The translations under genes and the position numbers were made by a program. 12,657 nucleotides of DNA from Mesorhizobium amorphae (GTDB lineage Bacteria; Pseudomonadota; Alphaproteobacteria; Rhizobiales; Rhizobiaceae). Shown piece by piece: positions 6,784-12,657 of the stretch. The stretch is from assembly GCA_003240775.1 (NCBI GenBank), contig QFNI01000084.1, positions 1 through 12,657 on the forward strand, given 5' to 3'. The notes beneath the pieces are model-generated. The model made no database searches. It had not been told where the DNA came from and saw only the letters and a list, made by a program, of their open reading frames with translations. Position 1 is the first letter of the stretch. Each line of letters begins with the position of its first letter.

Positions 6784-7802
6784 CTAGCCTGATGGCCGCC
6801 GAGGTGGCCGAGATCCCCGATGCCGTGGCGCGTCTCTGGGACCGTTCCAACGCCGCCCTCGAAGACGCCGGCCGTGCGCTGCGCGAGCGGGAGCCTGCGG
6901 TGTTCGCGACCATCGCGCGCGGCTCGTCCGATCAGGCGGCCGTGCTGTTCAAATACGCGACCGAGATCGCAGCCGGCGTGCCCGTGGCCTCCATCGGCCC
7001 GTCGGTCGCCTCGGTCTACGACGCGAAGCTGAAGCTTGGGGGAGCGGCGAGCCTCGCCATCTCGCAATCCGGCAAGAGCCCCGACATCGTCGCGGCGCAG
7101 AAGAGCGCGGGCGAGGGCGGCGCGCTGACGATCGCCATCACCAACAACCCGGACTCGCCGCTCGCGCGCGAGGCAGCCCACGCGGTCGACATCGCAGCCG
7201 GCCCCGAGCGCAGCGTGGCGGCGACCAAGACCTTCGTGACATCCGCTGCGGCCGGCCTCGGGCTGCTCGCCCACTGGCAGGAAGACCAAGCCCTTCTGGC
7301 AGCCCTTCACAACCTGCCGGAAACGCTGCGGGCCGCGCTCGATTGCGACTGGTCTTCCTTCGCGCAGGTTCTCGCGCAGGACACCTCGCTCTTCATCCTG
7401 GGCCGCGGCCCGGCCTTCGCGGTGGCGGGCGAGGCGGCGCTGAAGTTCAAGGAAACCTGCGGGATGCACGCCGAGAGCTATTCGGCGGCCGAGGTGATGC
7501 ACGGGCCGATGGCGCTCGTGACGCCGGGCTTTCCCGTTCTGGCCTTTGCCGCGCGCGATCGGGCCGAGCCCTATGTGGTCGAGGCGGTGGAAGGCCTGGC
7601 CGCCAAGGGGGCCGCGGTCTTCGCCACGACCGACAAGATTGCCGCCGAGCGGCAACTGCCCTTTGTCGCCACCGGCCATCCGCTGACCGATCCGCTCGCC
7701 CTGATCACCGCCTTCTACCGCTTCGCCGAAGAGCTTGCCCGCGCCCGCGGCCTCGACCCCGACCGGCCCCCGCATCTGCGCAAGGTGACCGAAACCCGAT
7801 GA
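6780..7802 (+). CDS. SIS-domain glucosamine-6-phosphate deaminase-like protein (GlmS C-terminal type, NagB-II)
   Basis: Two tandem SIS domains without the N-terminal glutaminase domain of GlmS, 340 residues. Sugar-phosphate motifs match GlmS positions: ARGSS (46-50), SQSGKSPD (95-102), GPERSVAATKTF (141-152), LGRG (207-210) and ALKFKETCGMHAESYSAAEVMHGP split over 219-243. Lacking a glutaminase it cannot use glutamine, so in this operon it most plausibly catalyses GlcN-6-P to Fru-6-P plus ammonia, replacing classical NagB, which is absent from the window. The ATG at 6780 overlaps the gntR stop (ATGA) and has GGGAAGGAG 4 nt upstream, so translation is strongly coupled. AgaS-like deaminases of galactosamine-6-P are related alternatives, but NagA next door argues for GlcN-6-P. 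Confidence 0.88.
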   Translation: MTSLMAAEVAEIPDAVARLWDRSNAALEDAGRALREREPAVFATIARGSSDQAAVLFKYATEIAAGVPVASIGPSVASVYDAKLKLGGAASLAISQSGKSPDIVAAQKSAGEGGALTIAITNNPDSPLAREAAHAVDIAAGPERSVAATKTFVTSAAAGLGLLAHWQEDQALLAALHNLPETLRAALDCDWSSFAQVLAQDTSLFILGRGPAFAVAGEAALKFKETCGMHAESYSAAEVMHGPMALVTPGFPVLAFAARDRAEPYVVEAVEGLAAKGAAVFATTDKIAAERQLPFVATGHPLTDPLALITAFYRFAEELARARGLDPDRPPHLRKVTETR

Positions 7803-8962
7803 GCGCGCCCGTTCACGCCATCGCGGCCCCCCGCATCTTCGATGGCGAGCGCTGGCACGAGGGCTCCGCGCTCGTGGTGGAAGGGGGCCGGGTGGCAGAG
7901 ATCGTGCGGCTTGCCGATCTGCCTGCGGGCCTTCCCCTCTCGAACCGCGAGAGCGGCTTTCTCGCGCCGGGCTTCGTCGATCTGCAGGTGAACGGCGGCG
8001 GCGGCGTGATGCTGAACGACCGACCGGATGTGGCGGCCATCGAAACGATCATCGCGGCGCACCGCCGCTTCGGCACCACCGCGCTGCTGCCGACCCTGAT
8101 CACCGACACGTCGGAAGTGACGAAAGCCGCGATCGCCGCAGGCGTCGAGGCGGCACAGCGCGGGGTGCCCGGCTTCCTCGGGCTCCATCTCGAAGGCCCC
8201 CACCTTTCGGTGGCGCGCAAGGGCGCGCACGACCCCGCCCTGATCCGCCCGATGGAGGAGGAGGACCTCCTGCTTCTCTGCGAAACGGCCGGCGCGCTGC
8301 CCGTGCTTTATTCCACGGTCGCCGTGGAATCGGTGACGCCCGAGCAGATCGGACGCCTGCGGGATGCCGGCGTGCGGGTCAGCCTGGGGCACACGGACAC
8401 GGGCTTTGCGGGCGCGAGCGCGGCGTTTGCAGCGGGCGCGAGCCTCGCCACCCACCTCTTCAACGCGATGAGCCAGTTAGGCAACCGCGAGCCGGGCGTC
8501 GTGGGCGCGGTGCTCGATGCCGGCCCCGTTCACGCCGGGCTGATCGCGGACGGCATCCATGTGGCGCCAGCCGCGATCCGCGCAGCCCTCCGCGCCAAGC
8601 AGGGGCCGGGGCGGATCTTTCTCGTAACCGACGCGATGGCGACGATCGGCACGGACATGCAAAGCTTCACGCTGAACGGCCGCACCATCCACCGCGCCGA
8701 GGGCCGCCTGACGCTGGACGATGGCACGCTGGCTGGCGCGGACTTGGACATGGCGGTCGCCGTGCGCTTCACCCACCGCACGGTCGGGGTGAGTTTGGAG
8801 GAGGCGCTGCGGATGGCCTCGCTGTATCCGGCGGAAGCGGTGGGGGTGGCGCCGGAACACGGCCGGCTCCTGCCGGGCTCGCGAGCGGATGCTGTGGCAC
8901 TGGACGAGGCACTCGAGGTCGAAACTGTCTGGGTCGGGGGTGTGGAGGCCCAGCGCGGATAA
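7799..8962 (+). CDS. nagA: N-acetylglucosamine-6-phosphate deacetylase
   Basis: This amidohydrolase removes acetate from GlcNAc-6-P to give GlcN-6-P. It has 387 residues from the ATG at 7799, which overlaps the SIS gene stop (ATGA). The frame stays open upstream to 7343 but only as a shadow of the previous gene. NagA signatures: PGFVDLQVNGGGG (57-69), where Gln63 and Asn65 stand in for the His-x-His of other amidohydrolases; HLEGPHLS with metal ligand Glu132; SLGHT with His198; THLFNAMS with His219; DGIHV with substrate-binding His254; and TDAMATIG with catalytic Asp278. Length and motif order fit a full, intact enzyme with a single catalytic metal site. It closes the rightward operon; the gene ends 12 bp from the convergent lacI stop with no terminator between them. 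Confidence 0.96.
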   Translation: MSAPVHAIAAPRIFDGERWHEGSALVVEGGRVAEIVRLADLPAGLPLSNRESGFLAPGFVDLQVNGGGGVMLNDRPDVAAIETIIAAHRRFGTTALLPTLITDTSEVTKAAIAAGVEAAQRGVPGFLGLHLEGPHLSVARKGAHDPALIRPMEEEDLLLLCETAGALPVLYSTVAVESVTPEQIGRLRDAGVRVSLGHTDTGFAGASAAFAAGASLATHLFNAMSQLGNREPGVVGAVLDAGPVHAGLIADGIHVAPAAIRAALRAKQGPGRIFLVTDAMATIGTDMQSFTLNGRTIHRAEGRLTLDDGTLAGADLDMAVAVRFTHRTVGVSLEEALRMASLYPAEAVGVAPEHGRLLPGSRADAVALDEALEVETVWVGGVEAQRG

Positions 8963-8974
8963 GGAGCGCCCCCT

Positions 8975-10000
8975 CTACCCCACCCCCCGCATCGACCCCC
9001 GCTCGCGAAATGCGATCGGCCACACCTCCTGCGGCTGGCGCTCGGTTGCTCCCGCGATGCGCTGTGCCAGCCGTTCCGCCACGCGCGCGCCGGCCTGGCG
9101 GATCGAGGATTCGGTGGTGGAAAGGGCCACGGGAAAGTTTCCGGGCTTGAGCCAGGGAAACACGTCGTCATGCGCGACGAGCGAAAGGTCGTGCGGGATC
9201 GACAGCCCGCGCTCGCCCGCCGCCCGCACCACGCCCAAGCTCATCAGCAGGCTCGAGCACAGGATGGCGGTCGGGCGCTCCGGCCGGTCGAGGAGGTCGA
9301 GGGCGGCGCGAAAGCCGTTCTCCTCGGTCATCGCGAGCGAGCGCACGAGGCCGGGGTCCGGCGCGATGCCGGCCTCGCGCAACGCGCGGAAGACACCGCG
9401 CTCGCGGTGGATCGCGAATGTCTCCCCCCGATCGCCGTTGAGCAGGCCGATGCGCCTGTGGCCGAGCGCGAGAAGCCGCCCGGCCGCGTCGTGGAAGGCG
9501 CCTTCGTTGTCGATGTCGAGAAAGGGGTAGGAAAAGCCCAGGCCCTCCGAGCGGCCGTGCACGAGATAGGGGATGCCGAGCTCGTGCAAGAGCGCCACCC
9601 GGCGGTCTTCGGGACGGGGGGCGGACAGGTAGACCGCATCCACCTGCCGGTGCGCCACGATGCGGCGATAGGTGGCCTCCTCCTCGTCGCGCAGGGCGGG
9701 CGAGAGAACGAGGTCGAGCCCGTTGGCGCGCGCATAGTCGCCGAGGCCCGACAGGAACTCCACGAAATGGGGGTCGATGTCCACGCTCTCGCCGGTGGGC
9801 AGCACATGGCCGATCATGCCGGCCTTGCCGGTGGCGAGCTGCCGGGCGGAGGGGTTCGGGCGGTAGTTGTGGCGCTTGGCGGCGTCGCGCACGCGCGCGC
9901 GGGTTTCCTCCGACACCTCCGGATAGCCGTTCAGCGCCCGGCTGACCGTGGTCTGCGACAGGCTGAGCATGTTGGAAAGCTGCTTGAGGTTGACGGTCAC
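8975..10000 (-). CDS. aglR: LacI-family transcriptional regulator, AglR-like
   Basis: A sugar-responsive repressor of 341 residues from a GTG at 10000; no other start in this frame lies close upstream. The N-terminal LacI helix-turn-helix is complete: NLKQLSNMLSLSQTTVSRALNG, then YPEVSEETRARV and the hinge helix NYRPNPSARQLATGKAG. The periplasmic-binding-like effector domain follows from about residue 62 (MIGHVLPT), with GHRRIGLLNGD and PTAILCSSLLMSLGVVRA typical of the family. A purine-rich ribosome site is weak: AAAGGA lies about 20 nt upstream of the GTG. Divergent from aglE, so it probably controls the alpha-glucoside transport genes, most likely by binding the CAAAGCGCTTTG palindrome at 10156-10167. 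The symbol rests on gene order as in the rhizobial agl operon. It points into the end of nagA. Confidence 0.88.
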   Translation of the reverse strand: MTVNLKQLSNMLSLSQTTVSRALNGYPEVSEETRARVRDAAKRHNYRPNPSARQLATGKAGMIGHVLPTGESVDIDPHFVEFLSGLGDYARANGLDLVLSPALRDEEEATYRRIVAHRQVDAVYLSAPRPEDRRVALLHELGIPYLVHGRSEGLGFSYPFLDIDNEGAFHDAAGRLLALGHRRIGLLNGDRGETFAIHRERGVFRALREAGIAPDPGLVRSLAMTEENGFRAALDLLDRPERPTAILCSSLLMSLGVVRAAGERGLSIPHDLSLVAHDDVFPWLKPGNFPVALSTTESSIRQAGARVAERLAQRIAGATERQPQEVWPIAFRERGSMRGVG

Positions 10001-10090
10001 GGGCGCTCGCGTCCGCGCCGCGTCCTTTCGCCGGGTCGAGCCATGGCATCCTCCGTCCTGCGAGCCTTCTCAAGCGCCAAGGTAGCAGAC

Positions 10091-10115
10091 AAAAAGCCGG
10101 CTTGCGAAGGCCGGC
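10091..10115 (-). terminator. Terminator-like hairpin in the leader side of the lacI-type gene
   Basis: Read on the minus strand: GCCGG, a bulged C, CTT, loop CGC, AAG, CCGGC, then five T. The eight base pairs are mostly GC and are followed at once by the T-run, the standard form of an intrinsic terminator. It lies about 90 nt upstream of the regulator start and downstream of the palindromic operator, so it would end leftward transcripts before they reach the regulator, or act as an attenuator in its leader. Confidence 0.5.
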
Positions 10116-10155
10116 AACGAGGCCGCGTCTCGACAAGCCCCTGTGAAATGTGATT

Positions 10156-10167
10156 CAAAGCGCTTTG
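10156..10167. promoter_or_regulatory. LacI-family operator candidate CAAAGCGCTTTG
   Basis: A perfect 12-bp palindrome with central CG, the form expected of LacI-family operators, extended imperfectly to TTCAAAGCGCTTTGGAA. It sits in the divergent spacer, about 140 bp before aglE and 155 bp before the regulator gene. Binding by the adjacent regulator is inferred. Confidence 0.6.
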
Positions 10168-10306
10168 GAAAATTGGGGTGTGCCCGTTGCCGTCCGCGGA
10201 TTGTTGCGGCACACTGCTTTCACCAACGGGTCTCGGGAGGAGTCCGGGTCCCCAACCGGCCTGCGCCGCAAGGGCGGGCCATGTGCGACCGTCTGGGAGG
10301 ACTGGA

Positions 10307-11662
10307 ATGAGGAATTCTCTGCTGCTCGGCGCGGCCCTTGCCGTGCTGGCGCTTGCCGCCCCTGCTCAAGCCCAGCTCAAATTCGAGCCCGGCCAGGACA
10401 GCCGCTTCACCTGGGCCAATTACGACGAGTTGAAGAAGGTCGACCTCAAGGGTCAGACGCTCTCCATCTTCGGGCCCTGGCGCGGCGAGGACGAGACGCT
10501 CGCGCGCTCGGTGATCGACTATTTCGCGCAGGCCACGGGCGCCACCGTCAACTACTCGTCGTCGGAAAACTACGAGCAGCAGATCGTGATCGACACGCAG
10601 GCGGGCTCGCCCCCCAACATCGCGATCCTGCCCCAGCCCGGCCTGATCCAGGACCTGGCGTCCAAGGGCCTGCTGACGCCGCTCGACGCGACCAGCGAAA
10701 CCTTCGTCAAGGAAAACTATGGCGCGGGCGACAGCTGGGTGCAGCTCGGCACCTACAAGGGCCAGGACGGCCAGCCCCATTTCTACGGCTTCCCCTACAA
10801 GGCCGACCTGAAGTCGCTCGTCTGGTATGTGCCGGAGAACTTCGAGGACGCGGGCTACGAGGTGCCCAAGACCTGGGAGGAGATGCAGGCGCTTGCCGAC
10901 AAGATCGTGGAGGACGGCGGCGTTCCCTGGTGCATCGGGCTCGGCTCGGGCGGCGCCACGGGCTGGCCGGCGACCGACTGGGTGGAAGACATCATGCTCC
11001 GCACCCAGACGCCCGAAACCTACGACAAGTGGACGCGCAACGAGATCCCCTTCAACGACCCCGCGGTCGTGAACGCGCTGACGATCTTCAAGGACATCGC
11101 CACGAACGACAAATATGTCGACGGCGGCCGTGCGGCGGTCGCCGCGACCGACTTCCGCGACAGCCCCAAGGGCCTCTTCGGCGTGCCGCCGAAGTGCTAC
11201 ATGCACCGCCAGGCCTCCTTCATCTCGTCCTTCTTCCCCGAAGGCACGGTGCTGGGCGAGGATGCCGACTTCTTCTACCTGCCGCCTCTCGCGGCGAAGC
11301 CCGAGCTTGGCCAGCCGGTGCTCGGCGGCGGCACCTTCTTCACCATCACCAAGGATTCGGACGCCGCGCGCGCCTTCATCAAGTTCCTGGAAATGCCGCT
11401 CGCGCACGAGATCTGGATGGCGCAGTCGGGCCTGCTCACGCCGCTCAAGACGGTGAAGCCCGAAGCCTACGGCAACGACGCGCTGCGCCGCCAGGGCGAG
11501 ATCCTGGTGAACGCCTCGACCTTCCGCTTCGACGGTTCGGACCTGATGCCCGGCCGCATCGGCGCGGGCGCCTTCTGGACGGGCATGATCGATCTGGTCG
11601 GCGGCAAGTCGCCCGAAGCGGTCGCGACCGACATCCAGAACGCCTGGGCCGGGTTGAAATAA
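10307..11662 (+). CDS. aglE: Alpha-glucoside ABC transporter periplasmic binding protein, AglE-like
   Basis: Extracytoplasmic solute-binding protein of an alpha-glucoside (sucrose, maltose, trehalose type) importer. It has 451 residues from the ATG at 10307, chosen for GGGAGGA 5 nt upstream and a signal peptide starting there: MRNSLLLGAALAVLALAAPA, with AQA|Q cleavage after residue 22. Mature features: LKGQTLSIFGPWRGEDE (first beta strand of the fold), SPPNIAILPQPGLIQDLA, FYGFPYKADLKSLVWYVPE, GLGSGGATGWPATDWVEDI and FTITKDSDAARAFIKFLE. The two mature cysteines (PWC, PKC) could pair. The length and GATGWPATDW region fit the AglE group rather than MalE. It is followed after 151 nt by an AglF-like permease, with an RNA hairpin between. 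Sucrose/maltose/trehalose specificity is from the family, not shown by the sequence. Confidence 0.9.
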   Translation: MRNSLLLGAALAVLALAAPAQAQLKFEPGQDSRFTWANYDELKKVDLKGQTLSIFGPWRGEDETLARSVIDYFAQATGATVNYSSSENYEQQIVIDTQAGSPPNIAILPQPGLIQDLASKGLLTPLDATSETFVKENYGAGDSWVQLGTYKGQDGQPHFYGFPYKADLKSLVWYVPENFEDAGYEVPKTWEEMQALADKIVEDGGVPWCIGLGSGGATGWPATDWVEDIMLRTQTPETYDKWTRNEIPFNDPAVVNALTIFKDIATNDKYVDGGRAAVAATDFRDSPKGLFGVPPKCYMHRQASFISSFFPEGTVLGEDADFFYLPPLAAKPELGQPVLGGGTFFTITKDSDAARAFIKFLEMPLAHEIWMAQSGLLTPLKTVKPEAYGNDALRRQGEILVNASTFRFDGSDLMPGRIGAGAFWTGMIDLVGGKSPEAVATDIQNAWAGLK

Positions 11663-11702
11663 GCGGGCGTTCACGCCCCCTTCCCAACCATTCGCCTCGC
11701 AT

Positions 11703-11728
11703 CCTCTCCCCCTGTGACGGGGGAGAGG
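11703..11728. repeat. Intergenic C/G-rich palindrome between aglE and aglF
   Basis: CCTCTCCCCC (11703-11712) and GGGGGAGAGG (11719-11728) form a perfect 10-bp stem with a 6-nt loop TGTGAC. It has no following T-run. The style resembles the hairpins at 2589-2697, though the sequence differs (CTCTCCCCC against CCCCTCCCC). It may be a dispersed repeat and may protect the upstream aglE message or limit read-through into the permease gene. Confidence 0.75.
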
Positions 11729-11813
11729 CCCGCTCCCCGCTTCCTTTGTCGGCCGCAAGGCGAAAAGGCCGCGGGGGCGCACTGATCTTCCCCATCTTCA
11801 AGCGGGATCGGCC

Positions 11814-12657
11814 ATGGCTCAGCAGATCATCTCCGCACTCGTCACCGTCCTGATCGGGGTGGGCGGCTGCGTCGTCTATTTCTGGGGCGCGAACCGCCTG
11901 CTCGATCTCGTGTTTCCCGCCCACGGCGTGAGCGGGATGCGAGCGGTCGACAACTTGCGCAGGCAGGGCCTGATCCGCCCCTGGCTCTTCATCGGCCCGG
12001 CCCTGCTGCTTCTCGGCGTCTACCTGATCTATCCCGTGATCGAGACGGTGCGGTTGTCCTTCTTCGACCGCACCGGGCAGAACTTCGTGGGCTTCGCCAA
12101 TTACCAGTGGGCGTTCGGCGACCGCGAATTCCGCAACTCGATCTTCAACAACTTCCTTTGGCTGCTCGTGGTGCCCGCGGCCTGCACCTTCCTGGGCCTG
12201 ATCATCGCCGTTCTGACCGACCGCATCTGGTGGGGCACGATCGCGAAGAGCCTGATCTTCATGCCGCTCGCCATCTCCTTCGTGGGCGCGAGCGTGATCT
12301 GGAAATTCGTCTACGAGTATCGCGGCGACGGCCAGACCCAGATCGGCATCCTGAACGCGGCGGCCCAGGCGCTCGGCTTCGAGCCGCAGGTGTGGATCTC
12401 GCTGCCGTTCTGGAACAGCTTCTTCCTGATGGCGATCCTGATCTGGATCCAGACCGGCTTCGCCATGGTGATCCTGTCGTCCGCGCTGCGCGGCATTCCC
12501 GAAGAAACGATCGAGGCGGCCGTGATCGACGGGGCGAACCCCTTCCAGATCTTCTGGAAGATCATGATCCCGCAGATCTGGGGCACCATCGCCGTCGTCT
12601 GGACCACGATCACCATCCTGGTGCTCAAGGTGTTCGACATCGTGCTCACCATGACCA
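11814..12657 (+). CDS. aglF: Alpha-glucoside ABC transporter permease, AglF-like, C-terminus cut by window edge
   Basis: Inner-membrane subunit of the alpha-glucoside importer; 281 codons are visible from the ATG at 11814 and no stop is reached. There is an extra N-terminal membrane helix (about residues 5-25, IISALVTVLIGVGGCVVYFW) before the canonical UgpA/MalF start at RPWLFIGPALLLLGVYLIYPV (55-75), a layout I associate with AglF. More helices follow at about 112-136, 143-164, 203-222 and 257-275. The stretch FVYEYRGDGQTQIG (166-178) and the intact EAA loop (234-257: EAAVIDGAN then FWKIMIPQI) are present. The ribosome site is weak. aglG, aglA and aglK would be expected next if the rhizobial agl order holds, outside the window. 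Confidence 0.9.
   Translation, partial: MAQQIISALVTVLIGVGGCVVYFWGANRLLDLVFPAHGVSGMRAVDNLRRQGLIRPWLFIGPALLLLGVYLIYPVIETVRLSFFDRTGQNFVGFANYQWAFGDREFRNSIFNNFLWLLVVPAACTFLGLIIAVLTDRIWWGTIAKSLIFMPLAISFVGASVIWKFVYEYRGDGQTQIGILNAAAQALGFEPQVWISLPFWNSFFLMAILIWIQTGFAMVILSSALRGIPEETIEAAVIDGANPFQIFWKIMIPQIWGTIAVVWTTITILVLKVFDIVLTMT

Larger units (their letters stand above)
10001..10306. other. Divergent intergenic region between lacI-type regulator and aglE
   Basis: This 306-bp stretch has no credible gene; short open frames here lack homology-like features. It holds a palindromic operator candidate (10156-10167), a minus-strand terminator-like hairpin (10091-10115) and the aglE ribosome site GGGAGGA (10295-10301). 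I could not assign convincing -35/-10 boxes to either gene. One weak minus-strand candidate is TTCGCA, an 18-nt spacer, then TACCTT (about 10107-10078). Confidence 0.7.

Noticed and set aside
10220..11782. A 520-codon minus-strand frame opposite aglE
   Set aside because: Antisense shadow of a convincing AglE-like gene; no recognisable domain, repetitive Arg/Val/Gly composition.

Overview
The window is GC-rich chromosomal DNA of an alphaproteobacterium. The Hyphomicrobiales (Rhizobiales) seem most likely, because the right-hand end has the aglR-aglE-aglF order known from rhizobia and the left-hand block resembles rhizobial amino-sugar loci. This placement is inference and not resolved to genus. 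Coding density is high. There are no tRNA or rRNA genes, insertion sequences or CRISPR arrays.

Left block (1-8962): an amino-sugar salvage locus built on a divergent promoter region (4982-5155). Leftward (minus strand) run a MurQ-type etherase, an ABC substrate-binding protein, two ABC permeases and an ABC ATPase that is cut by the window start. Rightward (plus strand) run a BadF-family amino-sugar kinase, a GntR/UTRA repressor, a SIS-domain GlcN-6-P deaminase-like protein and NagA, chained by 4-nt stop/start overlaps. Together they spell a PTS-independent route: ABC import of a free amino sugar, phosphorylation by the kinase, removal of lactate by MurQ if the sugar is MurNAc, deacetylation by NagA, and conversion of GlcN-6-P to Fru-6-P by the SIS protein. 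The divergent region holds two copies, facing outward, of a 21-bp element built from two TGGTAT hexamers 11 bp apart. Each copy fills the spacer and -10 region of one predicted promoter, so this is the best candidate operator for the GntR protein.

Right block (8975-12657): an alpha-glucoside-type ABC system. A LacI-family regulator (minus strand) ends 12 bp from the nagA stop. Divergent from it are an AglE-like binding protein and an AglF-like permease, the latter cut by the window end. Their spacer (10001-10306) carries a perfect CAAAGCGCTTTG palindrome and a terminator-like hairpin facing lacI.

Non-coding structure: a 109-bp element of two perfect 25-bp inverted arms lies between the amino-sugar binding-protein and permease genes, and a similar C/G-rich hairpin lies between aglE and aglF. 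Both look like dispersed intergenic palindromes. The most interesting points are the complete MurNAc/GlcNAc route with an ABC importer and the symmetrical promoter/operator architecture that appears to control it.
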